Part shown: positions 52,197 through 61,916 of the stretch, piece by piece
Layout of the letters: every line of letters begins with the position of its first letter
Numbering within the stretch: the first letter of the stretch is position 1
Assembly (NCBI GenBank): GCA_034670065.1
Contig: JAXMOG010000001.1
Coordinates: 372,001 to 436,000 of the forward strand
DNA length: 64,000 nt
From: Mesobacterium_A sp034670065
Lineage (GTDB): Bacteria; Pseudomonadota; Alphaproteobacteria; Rhodobacterales; Rhodobacteraceae
Direction: 5' to 3'
Translations under genes and position numbers: made by a program
The notes under the pieces: generated by a model
What the model was told of the DNA's origin: nothing
Seen by the model: the letters and a program-made list of their open reading frames with translations, nothing else
Databases searched by the model: none

Positions 52197-54191
52197 TTGA
52201 TTTCGAACTTGCGAGCCATCTTCAGCATATTTTTGACCACGATGACGGTTCTGACTTTTTGTACGCCTTTGTCTGCCCAGTCGGGTGGGCAGCCGCCGCT
52301 GATTGTTACCGATACATTGTCCGAGACAGACTTTGCCGGGCACTTGACCGCTTACCGCGATACGGCACGCGACATGACAATCGCCCAAGCCATTGCAACC
52401 GCCGATGCGGGTGAATTCGCCCGGATTGACGGACACGCACCCAACTTTGGATATACTAAGGATGTGATTTGGCTGCGTTTTGACCTGGCCAATCACGCGA
52501 CAGATACAGATGAATGGCGGCTACAGTTCCGCGAAAACTTCTTTCAACTGTTCGAAGTTTACCAAGTTGCCCAGTCCAAAGAGATCCGCTTGCTGGAATC
52601 GTTGGATGCCAATTCTCCGTTTTCCGCGCGCGATGTGCCCTACCCCGAACTGGTTGCAGGTCTGGACCTGCCGCCGGGCCAGCAGACAACGATCTATGTG
52701 CGCTATTGGTCCGGTGGGTCTTCCGAAGTGTCGATGAGCCTGCACAGCCGTGACGGGTTTACCAGTTTTGCAACTTGGCGGACGGCCAAGAACTTCATCT
52801 ACTATGGCGCCATGCTGTTTCTGTCGGCGGCCGCCATTATTGCGTGGATCATCGCGCGACAATTCGTGTTTGCCGCCTATGCCTGTAACATCCTCAGCGG
52901 TCTGTTGTTCATCATGCATGGGGACGGCAACGCCTTTCAATATTTGTGGCCCAATGCGCCGGGTTTCAACGGGTTTGCCTCTATCCTGTTAGGGGCTGCA
53001 CTGATCCTGTCGGCCAGTAATTTCGCCCGGCATTTTCTGCAGACCTTCACCTATCACCCGATCATGGAACGCATGCTGCTGTCGGTGATTGTGTTGGCAT
53101 TTGCGATGCTGGCTTCAGCCACGGTCTTGGACCATCAGATCATCAAGAAATACCTGGTGTTGTTCGCGACATTCTCGATCAGCTTGGTGGCGGCATCGGG
53201 CTTTGTTGCCGCCCGCACCCGGTTTCGCGAAGTCCGTTTCTATATTCTGGCATGGACAGGCGCGCTGGTATCGTCATCCGTGATGACAATGCGCCATTGG
53301 TTCGGCTGGGAAATCAGCGAAGACGTTCAGTTTGATTCCATGCGCATCGTGCTGGTGTTGGACGCGGGCTTCATGGGGTTGGCGATCCTTGATCGGATCA
53401 ATCAGATGAAACAACACCGCGAAACCGCCTTGGCGCAATCGCTGCACCAAGCCCAACGCAATCTGGACCTGTCCAACCGCCTGCAAGAGTTGGAACGTGA
53501 TTATTCGTTGGCGGTTCGGCTGGCCCAGACACGGGAACGTCACATCGCCGATACGATCCATGATCTGCGCCAACCTTTGGCTGCATTGCAGATGAATGTG
53601 CGTGGTCTGGTGACCGGGGGCGATGACAGCGGACCAAAGGTGGGACAGGTGGAGGATGCCTTTGCCTACCTTGAAGGGCTTATCGGGCAAGAACTGTCAG
53701 CCCATCGATATGAAACAGCAAACCAAACTGCCCCGGCCCCACCTGTGACGCAAGAAACTGATATGGGCCAAATGTTGCCCCGCTTGCACCAGATGTTTGT
53801 TGCAGAGGCAGAGGATAAGGGCCTGTCATTGCGTTACGTACCCAGCACCGCCCGCCTGCCCCTTCCGCCCTTGGATGCCATGCGCTTGACCAGCAACTTG
53901 TTGGCCAATGCGATCAAATACACCCAATCTGGCCGTGTGTTGTTTGGCCTGCGCCACGACCAGGGCGCGCTGCGTCTGGAAGTTCATGACACAGGTCCCG
54001 GAATGGCGATGGATACGTTCACCGCTGCCACGCAACGCGGCGTTCAACTGGACAAGGCAAACGGCCAAAATGGCAACGGTCTGGGCCTATCAATTGTACG
54101 CGAACTGGCCCAAAAATATGGGGCCGAGCTTGGCCAATTACCGCGCCCAAATGGTGGCAGCAGCATTTTTGTGCGCTTTCCGAGGAAGTAG
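52197..54191 (+). CDS. sensor histidine kinase with 7TMR-DISM input domain
   Basis: A 664-residue kinase. A TTG start at 52197 gives a signal peptide (up to LSAQ). Next come a 7TMR-DISM extracellular beta-domain (KDVIWLRFDLANHA at about 84-97, ending near 190), seven hydrophobic segments (about 195-400), a coiled coil, the H box ADTIHDLRQPLAA with phospho-acceptor H455, and a HATPase domain (NLLANAIKY, DTGPGM, GNGLGLSIV). DISM extracellular domains are thought to bind carbohydrates or similar ligands. It forms a two-component system with the divergent LuxR-type regulator. An ATG at 52242 is an alternative start but would cut the signal peptide. Confidence 0.9.
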   Translation: MISNLRAIFSIFLTTMTVLTFCTPLSAQSGGQPPLIVTDTLSETDFAGHLTAYRDTARDMTIAQAIATADAGEFARIDGHAPNFGYTKDVIWLRFDLANHATDTDEWRLQFRENFFQLFEVYQVAQSKEIRLLESLDANSPFSARDVPYPELVAGLDLPPGQQTTIYVRYWSGGSSEVSMSLHSRDGFTSFATWRTAKNFIYYGAMLFLSAAAIIAWIIARQFVFAAYACNILSGLLFIMHGDGNAFQYLWPNAPGFNGFASILLGAALILSASNFARHFLQTFTYHPIMERMLLSVIVLAFAMLASATVLDHQIIKKYLVLFATFSISLVAASGFVAARTRFREVRFYILAWTGALVSSSVMTMRHWFGWEISEDVQFDSMRIVLVLDAGFMGLAILDRINQMKQHRETALAQSLHQAQRNLDLSNRLQELERDYSLAVRLAQTRERHIADTIHDLRQPLAALQMNVRGLVTGGDDSGPKVGQVEDAFAYLEGLIGQELSAHRYETANQTAPAPPVTQETDMGQMLPRLHQMFVAEAEDKGLSLRYVPSTARLPLPPLDAMRLTSNLLANAIKYTQSGRVLFGLRHDQGALRLEVHDTGPGMAMDTFTAATQRGVQLDKANGQNGNGLGLSIVRELAQKYGAELGQLPRPNGGSSIFVRFPRK

Positions 54192-54343
54192 CACGAAACC
54201 CCAAAAATGGGGGAATCCCCTGATATGCATGTCACGCTGCAAAAGCTAACCTAAGGGAAGCTTTTTATCGACGCGCAGAATCATTTCGCATTTCACAGCC
54301 TTTTCAGCGTCGAAAACATGATTGATCTTGGGGACATTTCAGC
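54192..54343. promoter_or_regulatory. leader of the RTX gene
   Basis: 150 bp between the kinase and the RTX gene. A small hairpin (CCCCA, loop, TGGGG, near 54199-54213) could slow transcription from the kinase gene. The remaining sequence presumably holds a promoter for the RTX gene, but no clear -35/-10 pair stands out. Confidence 0.3.
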
Positions 54344-57300
54344 ATGCCTACCGGCGACGAATTACGTAGTTTCAATTCAAACCTCACCACAACCCGGCGA
54401 AACCTGCTGGATTTGGAAAACCGGGTCGAAAACCTGCGAGGCGATGTGAAAACGGCGCGGCGCGCGTTGGAATATTGCAAAAAGATCGAAGAACGCGCTC
54501 AAGAGTTCGCTGACGATCTCAAGACCATGAAGCTGACGCTGAAAGTGACAGAGCGTGTTGGTCCGCTCTCGATCCCGTCAAAGCTGGCCTATGACGTCTT
54601 GGACAGTCTGGAAAGCGCAGCGCGGGCCGTAAGAGACAAAGTTCATGATCTGAACCAAAAGATCAAAGACGGCAAATACATCGAAAAGCTGAAAAACACC
54701 GAAAATACCCTGTTGCAGTATGAAATCGATATTCTGCACGCTGAAAAGGTGGTTGGCGAAAAACAGGCCAGTGTTGTTAAAACCATCGCGACCTTCGATT
54801 TTGTTGGCGCTCCGTTGGACCCGGTTGAGGCGCTTGCCGATCAGGCCATTCACTATCCCGATCAAATTCTGGCAGACGCCAACACGCTGTATTCAAATGT
54901 AACGGGCAAAATTGATTCACTGCGCAGTGACATCAACGTTGGGATTTTCAATGGTGCCATTCGCTTGGCGAACCAGTTTCGCAATCTGGAAACATCCCTG
55001 GACATTTTGGACGTTCCGTTGCGCGCCGCCAAAGCCGCCTTACGCCCTATCGAAGGCATTCTGGATGCGATCGGGGTTGTTTATAACCTCACCGTAGCGC
55101 CTGTTGTTGATTGGTTACTGGACACACTCGGTCTGTCTGCAGTGATGGATCGGATCACCGCAAAGATCCAATCCCTTCTTCCATCGGCAAACATCCTGGA
55201 ACCGTTGGAACAACAGATTGACGGGATTTTCGTTGAAGTTGACAAGTTTCTGGCCCTTAACGGCTGGAACGTGGAAATCGCTGATATCGTTGATGAATTC
55301 ACCGATAATTTATTCCCCCACTTCTCGGAATCCGGACCAGAAAATATTCGCCATGGTACGGAAAACGATGATGTGCTTCGCGGTCGCCCAAATCTGGCTG
55401 ACATTTTGGACCCCGGCGCGGGCAATGACACTGTGTATGGCGACACCGGCGACGATCTGATTATCGCGAGTATTGGCGATGATACCGTGTTCGGCGGCGG
55501 CGGGTTTGATCGCCTGGTCATGAACGGGACGTTCTTTGAGTTTCAGTTCACCGCACCAACGGTAGTTGGAACCGGCCCGTTCATTTTCCAGCATGTGGCC
55601 GGAAACATGGGGATGGAAACGGCGCATGAGATCGAAAGCTTTGTCTTCACCGATCGCGCGATGACGCCGCAGGATTTGATCCAGAATGTGCGCAGCGTAC
55701 AAAGCGGCACTTTGCTGGGCAATTCAGCGGATGAAGTGCTGTATGCCGTCACCGGTTCTGGAGCGGTGACCATCGATGGTGCCAGTGGCAATGATGAGCT
55801 GCGTGGCTCTGACCGTGCAGACAGTCTGACAGGTGGCACGGGCGATGACACCATCGCCAGCATGTTGGGCGCGGATACGGTCGATGGCGGAACCGGGCTG
55901 GATACATGGCTGTACCCGCGCAACGATGCCTCTGGAAATTCGCGTCTTCAGGTCGATTTGGCGGCCGGAACCGCTTGGGACGGCAGTGATCGCGACACAC
56001 TGATTTCTATCGAGAACTTCGCCAACCGTGACAGCCGGGATTCAGATGTTTTCGGCGATGAAGGCCCCAATGTTCTGGTTGGGAACGGCGCAAAAGATTG
56101 GTTCGACGGGCGTGGTGGCGACGATCTGTTGTTCGGCGGTGAAGGTCAGGATCTGTTGATCGGTGGCGAGGGTGTCGACACCCTGCGTGGCGGTGAACAT
56201 TACGATAAACTGGTGGCTGGCGGCACCGTCATTGCCGGGCGCGGCGAAACCTATGACGGTGGTGCCGGAACGGATGTGCTGATGTATGGCAGCCATTACC
56301 GCGAATATAATATCGAACCGCGCCAATTCACCAATATCGCACAGCAAGTCCAATCTGGCCCCCTGCACATCAATGCCGGAAATGGCCGGATTGATCGGTT
56401 GTCGGAGGTCGGCGGAACGTCTTTGGCCACGGATATCGCCATTGATATCGAAACCTATATCGGCTCTGATTTTGACGATATTTTGCTGGGCGCTAAGCCA
56501 GAATCCGGTAGCAGCCTGACAATCGACGGCGGTTATGGCAACGACACGCTACACAGCAACGGTGCATCGCTGACACGCGGTGGTGCGGGCGATGACCTGA
56601 TGTATGTGGTGGGTGGCACCAGTTTCGATGGTGGGGCCGGTATAGATACGCTGGACACGCGCTTGATGGACGCGCGTTGGTACATCCGTCTGGAAGGCGC
56701 GATCGGCTCGACTTTGAAAGCCATTGTACCGGATGAAGCGGAAACGCTGTCGGATGAAAGCGGCAACGACCGCGGTGTCGGCACGTCGATATTCAACGGA
56801 AACCTGACTGGAACAGAGATTGTCATTCTGGGCCAATACGATGACGAAGTGGTCCTGCGTGGAAGCGGTTCGACCACATTCTATGGCGGTTTGGGCAATG
56901 ACATCCTGTTCCGTGATAATTCAAATGATGGCACAGCGAACTCCACCCTGTACGGTCAGGATGGCAACGATATTCTAACGCTAAGCACCGGCGGAGCCTT
57001 GTATGGCGGTGCGGGTGACGACCAGCTATCGATCAACGCCAGCGGCACCGACCATATTGCGACAGGCGGAACGGGCGACGATACATTCTACGTACGCCGT
57101 ATGAGTGGCACGAATGACTCCCTTGATGGTGGTGCCGGGTATGACCTGATTACGTTTGACGTCACCGACAGAACGTCCCAGTCGGGCGAGCGCAGCGTCA
57201 TCGATTTGCGCAATGGCACGGCCCAAAGCTTCTATACGGACCGGTTCGGCGAAAGCGTTGGCAATGTGGATACCCGGATCTCTAACTTCGAGGCTGTTCA

Positions 57301-59614
57301 CGGCAACAGCTTCCGCGATCTGATCATCGGACGCGACGTTGGCGAACGGTTGGTGGGCAATGGTGGCAATGACACGTTGCAAGGTTTTGGCGCGCGTGAC
57401 GAACTGTTTGGTGGTGCTGGAAATGACAGCCTTGTCGGCGGTGACGGCGACGACCTGTTGCATGGCGGCACCGGCAATAACACCCTGATTGGTGGAAATG
57501 GCGAAGACATCGCCTCTTACGCCTATGCCACCCCAACGTTGAAAGACGGTTCACTGGAGGTGCAAAACATTGGCGGCATCTATGCCGATATGTCCAACAA
57601 CTCTGTACGGCACGCCGGTGGAACGGACACGCTGAACGGGGTCGAAGGGGTAACCGGCGGTTGGGGCCGCGACACAATCCTTGGGTCCAACAATGGCGAT
57701 CTGATCAGTGGCGAAGGCGGTGACGATTATCTGGAGGGTCGCAACGGCGACGATCTGATCCTGCTGGGCGCTGGGAATGACAGGGCCGATGGCGGCTCTG
57801 GCAACGATACAATCGCGGTTGGCACTGGCAATAACACCGTGATTGGCGGCACCGGATTGGATACGTTGGACTTTGGCGGTTTGACTGGCGCTGTTACAGT
57901 CAACTTGGCTCAGGGCACCTACTCGACCAATATCGTTGAGCGCGGTTCTGTATTTTCCAATGATCCAACTGCGGCCACGAAGGTGATCAACAACGTCACC
58001 ATAACCCCACAGGATGTTCTGGAAACGGATCCTCTGTATTCAAATAGCGCCGATGACCTGACGCGCGAAACCAAAGACAGCAATGATACCGCGTCCATCG
58101 ACAGTGTTGATGTCATCACCCCTTACTCTGGCACCTTTTCTGGTGTCGAAGCGGTGACAGGTGGCATGGGCGATGACTTCATCACCGGCGGCAGTGGAAA
58201 CGACACGCTGGACGGCGGCATTGGTGCGGACATTTTGCGCGGCGGTGATGGCCGGGATCGGTTGATTAACCGCCAGGGCAATGGGGCCGACCTGATGGAA
58301 GGTGGTGCCGGTTTCGATACGCTGGAACTGATCCACTCTGCAGCGCTTCAGGTTGATCTTATGGCCAATACTGTTGTGGCGGAAGGCGGTGCATCCCGAT
58401 CTACCCTGACCGGCATCGAATCTGTCACCTCAACCGGCTCCAGCGTTGATCAGATCTATGGCAGTACCGGCGCCAACAACCTGAAATCTGGCGCTGGCAA
58501 TGACACGATATTCGGCAACCGAGGTGCGGACACTATTGATGGTGGCGCAGGTGATGACTTTCTTAGCGGCGAGGAACAGGTTCTGCCGTTCGATTCCACC
58601 GCGGCTCAGGTCTATCGCTTGTACCAAGCCACACTGGGCCGGACGCCAGACCATGCTGGCCATTTGGCGTGGATCGCCCGCGTCAACAACGGGCTGAGCG
58701 CACAGGATGCGGCGGCGCAATTCGTTTCATCTGCGGAATTCACCCAACGGTACGGGGCGACGGATAACACCAATTTCGTGTCCCTGCTCTATCGCAATGT
58801 TCTGGCGCGCGAAGCCGATAGCGGCGGTCTGAACGCATGGGTCGGCAGTATCAACGGCGGCACCACCCGTGCCGAAGTTGTTCTGGGCTTTGCCAATAGC
58901 GGTGAATTTATCAACAACGTCACGGCGGACTCGGTGCAATATACCTATGCCGGGTACAAAGCCGACAAGGTGGATGATGTCTTCCGTCTGTACCAGGCCA
59001 CACTGGCCCGTAATCCGGATGCAGACGGGCTGTGGGGTTGGTCTTCGCAATTGGCTGGTGGACGCCCGGAATCCGATGTTGCGCGGGGCTTTGTGGCTTC
59101 GGCAGAATTCCAACAGACCTATGGCAACACCTCGGATGCCCAATTCATCAACCTTTTGTATCAAAACGTGTTGGGGCGCAGTGCGGATGGCGCAGGCCAG
59201 ACCGGCTGGCAAGCCCGGCTGGATGGCGGCTGGAGCCGGGAAGACGTTGTCTTGGGCTTCTCACAAAGTGCGGAGTTCGTAAACGCCACAGCGCCGCTTC
59301 TGAAAACCTATATGCGCAGCCTCGGGACAGATGATCAGCTGCATGGGGGCGGCGGTAATGACGTGATGTTCGGGGGAATGCTGGCGGATCAGTTCAACTT
59401 CAATCAAACCCACAACGGCCGCACGATTGTTGCAGACCTGGAAGCCTGGGATACGCTGGCGTTCAACAACTTTGGATATGGCAGCACGGCCGAAGTCCGG
59501 CTGCATCTAAGCCAGCAAGGCAATAACGTTGTATTTGACGATCAAGGTGTGACCGGGGTGATATTGGATACCCAAATGGCACAAATCACCGATGACATGC
59601 TGATATTCACTTGA
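54344..59614 (+). CDS. large RTX (hemolysin-type Ca-binding repeat) protein with two DUF4214 domains
   Basis: A 1756-residue acidic protein without a Sec signal, as expected for type I secretion. Residues 1-330 are alpha-helical with coiled-coil character (TRRNLLDLENRVENLRGDV). Residues from about 338 to 1412 hold many blocks of the nonapeptide GGxGxDxLx, including GAGNDTVYGDTGDD, GGTGDDTIAS and GGRGGDDLLFGGEG, interspersed with beta-rich spacers. Residues about 1417-1535 and 1543-1650 are two DUF4214 units (VYRLYQATLGRTPD ... LLYRNVLAREAD; VFRLYQATLARNPD ... LLYQNVLGRSAD). A short RTX block (LHGGGGNDVMFGG) and a C-terminal secretion-like tail ending in DDMLIFT follow. No catalytic domain was recognised; it may be a surface or matrix protein. 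No type I exporter gene is adjacent. Confidence 0.9.
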   Translation: MPTGDELRSFNSNLTTTRRNLLDLENRVENLRGDVKTARRALEYCKKIEERAQEFADDLKTMKLTLKVTERVGPLSIPSKLAYDVLDSLESAARAVRDKVHDLNQKIKDGKYIEKLKNTENTLLQYEIDILHAEKVVGEKQASVVKTIATFDFVGAPLDPVEALADQAIHYPDQILADANTLYSNVTGKIDSLRSDINVGIFNGAIRLANQFRNLETSLDILDVPLRAAKAALRPIEGILDAIGVVYNLTVAPVVDWLLDTLGLSAVMDRITAKIQSLLPSANILEPLEQQIDGIFVEVDKFLALNGWNVEIADIVDEFTDNLFPHFSESGPENIRHGTENDDVLRGRPNLADILDPGAGNDTVYGDTGDDLIIASIGDDTVFGGGGFDRLVMNGTFFEFQFTAPTVVGTGPFIFQHVAGNMGMETAHEIESFVFTDRAMTPQDLIQNVRSVQSGTLLGNSADEVLYAVTGSGAVTIDGASGNDELRGSDRADSLTGGTGDDTIASMLGADTVDGGTGLDTWLYPRNDASGNSRLQVDLAAGTAWDGSDRDTLISIENFANRDSRDSDVFGDEGPNVLVGNGAKDWFDGRGGDDLLFGGEGQDLLIGGEGVDTLRGGEHYDKLVAGGTVIAGRGETYDGGAGTDVLMYGSHYREYNIEPRQFTNIAQQVQSGPLHINAGNGRIDRLSEVGGTSLATDIAIDIETYIGSDFDDILLGAKPESGSSLTIDGGYGNDTLHSNGASLTRGGAGDDLMYVVGGTSFDGGAGIDTLDTRLMDARWYIRLEGAIGSTLKAIVPDEAETLSDESGNDRGVGTSIFNGNLTGTEIVILGQYDDEVVLRGSGSTTFYGGLGNDILFRDNSNDGTANSTLYGQDGNDILTLSTGGALYGGAGDDQLSINASGTDHIATGGTGDDTFYVRRMSGTNDSLDGGAGYDLITFDVTDRTSQSGERSVIDLRNGTAQSFYTDRFGESVGNVDTRISNFEAVHGNSFRDLIIGRDVGERLVGNGGNDTLQGFGARDELFGGAGNDSLVGGDGDDLLHGGTGNNTLIGGNGEDIASYAYATPTLKDGSLEVQNIGGIYADMSNNSVRHAGGTDTLNGVEGVTGGWGRDTILGSNNGDLISGEGGDDYLEGRNGDDLILLGAGNDRADGGSGNDTIAVGTGNNTVIGGTGLDTLDFGGLTGAVTVNLAQGTYSTNIVERGSVFSNDPTAATKVINNVTITPQDVLETDPLYSNSADDLTRETKDSNDTASIDSVDVITPYSGTFSGVEAVTGGMGDDFITGGSGNDTLDGGIGADILRGGDGRDRLINRQGNGADLMEGGAGFDTLELIHSAALQVDLMANTVVAEGGASRSTLTGIESVTSTGSSVDQIYGSTGANNLKSGAGNDTIFGNRGADTIDGGAGDDFLSGEEQVLPFDSTAAQVYRLYQATLGRTPDHAGHLAWIARVNNGLSAQDAAAQFVSSAEFTQRYGATDNTNFVSLLYRNVLAREADSGGLNAWVGSINGGTTRAEVVLGFANSGEFINNVTADSVQYTYAGYKADKVDDVFRLYQATLARNPDADGLWGWSSQLAGGRPESDVARGFVASAEFQQTYGNTSDAQFINLLYQNVLGRSADGAGQTGWQARLDGGWSREDVVLGFSQSAEFVNATAPLLKTYMRSLGTDDQLHGGGGNDVMFGGMLADQFNFNQTHNGRTIVADLEAWDTLAFNNFGYGSTAEVRLHLSQQGNNVVFDDQGVTGVILDTQMAQITDDMLIFT
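58594..59290 (+). repeat. tandem DUF4214 coding units
   Basis: Two homologous segments of about 330 bp each, encoding DUF4214 domains, lie in tandem in the 3' part of the RTX gene. Each contains two half-units with the xVYRLYQATLGRxPD / SAEF pattern, so the region is effectively a four-fold repeat at the protein level. Nucleotide identity between units is low, so the duplication is old. Confidence 0.7.
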
Positions 59615-59899
59615 TCTGCCATTGCTTCGGTCCGGTTGACCAATCGGGTAAACCGGGCCGTACGCGTGCCACCGGAATAGCAGGATTGGCCGTTTTCAAC
59701 GAACGGCATGGCCCATAGCGCATGGCACGGCTTTTCGGTGAATTGAACCCGGCGGGTTGAGCGATATGGCACCGCTCTTCCACGCCCGTTCGCAAACCCA
59801 AAGGCTGAGTGCCCGACGGCGAAGGGCTGTGACCCACAATGCGTTCTGCGGCGTGGAAATTCCCAACCGCGCTGGTCATTGCAAAAACTGATTGCAAAG

Positions 59900-59976
<77 letters not shown>

Positions 59977-60112
59977 CTAAGCCGCGTCTTACGGCAAACT
60001 GGCGCGGGCCGCAATCGGAAATGGGCCGGTTTGGGCGACGATACCCAGCAGTTTTTTGGGCTGCCAAGTTGATCAGCCACACATCGCCAAACAGGCGATG
60101 TGACGGGCAACC

Positions 60113-61333
60113 TTAGGCAAACAGCTCATGCGCCAGCTCTAACGCTTCTACCAGCGCATCCACCTCTTCCACGGTGTTGTACATGCCAAAGGAGGCACGG
60201 CAGGTCGCAGTTAACCCAAGATGATCCATCAACGGCCCGGCGCAATGATGCCCGGCGCGCACGGCAACACCTTTCTTGTCCAGAATGGTCGAGATGTCAT
60301 GTGCGTGGGCCGCACCGTTCAGCGTGAAGCTGAAGATGGCGCCCTTATCGGGTGTATCGCCCTGTACGTTCAGCCAATTCAGCCCTTCAAGTCGGGTGCG
60401 GGTATAGTCGCGCAACGTGGCTTCATGCGCGGCCAGGTTTTCCATCCCCAGCCCCATCATATATTCCAAGGCCACGCCCAAGCCGATGGTTTGAACGATG
60501 CCCGGCGTGCCGGCCTCTAACATCATCGGGGGGTCATTGTAGGTGACGCTGTCTTTGTGCACTTCGCGGATCATATCACCACCACCCAAGAACGGGCGCA
60601 TCTCGGCCAAGCGTTCCTTGCGGATATAAATCGCGCCAGAGGCCGAAGGACCGTACAGCTTGTGCCCGGTAATCGCATAGAAATCACAGCCGATGTCCTG
60701 CACGTTGACCGGCATATGCACCGCGCCCTGGCTGCCATCAACCAGCACCGGCACGCCCTTTTCACGGGCAGCGGTACAGATGGTTTTCACATCCACCACA
60801 GTGCCCAAAACATTGGACATTTGGGTGATCGCCACCAGCTTGGTTTTGGGGCCGATCGCGTCAATCACCATTTGCGGATCCAGCGCGCCGGATGCATCGA
60901 CATCCACCCATTTGATCACAATGCCTTGGCGCTCTCGCAGAAAATGCCAGGGCACGATATTGGCATGGTGTTCCATGACCGACAGGATGATTTCATCCCC
61001 GGCCTGCAACCGTGGCATGGCCCAGCCATAGGCAACCGTGTTGATCCCCATGGTGGTGCCGGTGTTCAGAACGATTTCGTCCTCATCCGCCGCGCCAAGA
61101 AACCGCGCAATCACACCACGCACGCTTTCATATTTTTCTGTCGCCAGATTGGACAGAAAGTGCAAACCGCGATGCACGTTCGAATACTCTTCGGCATAGG
61201 CCGTTGTGATGGCGTCGATCACCACCTGCGGTTTCTGTGCGCTGGCCCCGTTGTCTAAATAGACCAACGGCTTGCCATTCACCTTGCGTGACAGGATCGG
61301 AAAGTCGCGGCGGACCTCATTGACGTCATACAT
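60113..61333 (-). CDS. sufS: cysteine desulfurase SufS
   Basis: A 406-residue PLP enzyme. The Schiff-base Lys is in YAITGHKLYGPSASG, and the active-site Cys is in RAGHHCAGPLMDHLG. N-terminal EVRRDFPILSRKVNGKPLVYLDNGASAQKP is the standard group II start. It takes sulfur from cysteine for Fe-S cluster assembly on SufBCD. It is the last gene of the suf operon here and overlaps the YIP1 gene upstream by 8 bp. Confidence 0.95.
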   Translation of the reverse strand: MYDVNEVRRDFPILSRKVNGKPLVYLDNGASAQKPQVVIDAITTAYAEEYSNVHRGLHFLSNLATEKYESVRGVIARFLGAADEDEIVLNTGTTMGINTVAYGWAMPRLQAGDEIILSVMEHHANIVPWHFLRERQGIVIKWVDVDASGALDPQMVIDAIGPKTKLVAITQMSNVLGTVVDVKTICTAAREKGVPVLVDGSQGAVHMPVNVQDIGCDFYAITGHKLYGPSASGAIYIRKERLAEMRPFLGGGDMIREVHKDSVTYNDPPMMLEAGTPGIVQTIGLGVALEYMMGLGMENLAAHEATLRDYTRTRLEGLNWLNVQGDTPDKGAIFSFTLNGAAHAHDISTILDKKGVAVRAGHHCAGPLMDHLGLTATCRASFGMYNTVEEVDALVEALELAHELFA

Positions 61334-61916
61334 TGCCCAACAATCCTTGTCCTGTCAGGCCCAGCATCGATGCGAGAAGCCCAAATATCAAAGCCGTACC
61401 AACAACGGCCATCACAACCACCATCAATGCTTTCACCATGTTCGTCAGCTGATGTGCCACTTGAACCAGGTTCACCAAAATCCACACCCCGACCACTGAC
61501 ATGACAAAGGACGCGATTTCCAGCAGGCCCGGCGCTGTATAGACCATGACCGCCAAGATGAACTGCGCAGACGCCCGCAGCACCTGTAGCCAAATCATCA
61601 CCACGGCAATGTCCTGCCATGCGCCACGTCCACCCAGAACCCGGCCCGCCATGGTAATTCCGACAATCATTGCGGCAACGGAACCCGCCGTCATAATCGC
61701 GTAGTTGATGGGATTGCGCGTCAGAATGGATAGTGGGTCACTGCCCGACATGCCCAAGTTGGACACACCAAAGACCAGAGCATTTACCGTGATGACCAGT
61801 GCAAAGCCCAACCACAACGCATCACGCGTCGGCTTGATCGCCAAAAGCAGTTTGGCCACCTCACGCGGGGCGACGACGGTTTGCCAGATCAACGACAATA
61901 GCGCTTGAGGTGTCAT
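61326..61916 (-). CDS. YIP1 family membrane protein, first
   Basis: A 196-residue protein with about five hydrophobic segments and the YIP1-like layout: an N-terminal ALLSLIWQTVVAPREVAKLLL box, then RDALWLGFALVITVNALVFG. Bacterial YIP1 proteins have no known biochemical role. The start at 61916 forms an ATGA overlap with the next gene upstream, so the open frame beyond it is ignored. It lies inside the suf operon between sufD and sufS. Confidence 0.82.
   Translation of the reverse strand: MTPQALLSLIWQTVVAPREVAKLLLAIKPTRDALWLGFALVITVNALVFGVSNLGMSGSDPLSILTRNPINYAIMTAGSVAAMIVGITMAGRVLGGRGAWQDIAVVMIWLQVLRASAQFILAVMVYTAPGLLEIASFVMSVVGVWILVNLVQVAHQLTNMVKALMVVVMAVVGTALIFGLLASMLGLTGQGLLGNV

Noticed and set aside
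55340..58600. Repetitive DNA that could look like a tandem repeat locus or CRISPR
   Set aside because: It is the coding sequence of GGxGxDxLx calcium-binding repeats; units vary in sequence and spacing and lie in one long open frame.
54578..58720. Several minus-strand open frames of 80-146 codons within the RTX gene
   Set aside because: They are antisense shadows produced by the repeat composition; none has a ribosome binding site or recognisable domain.
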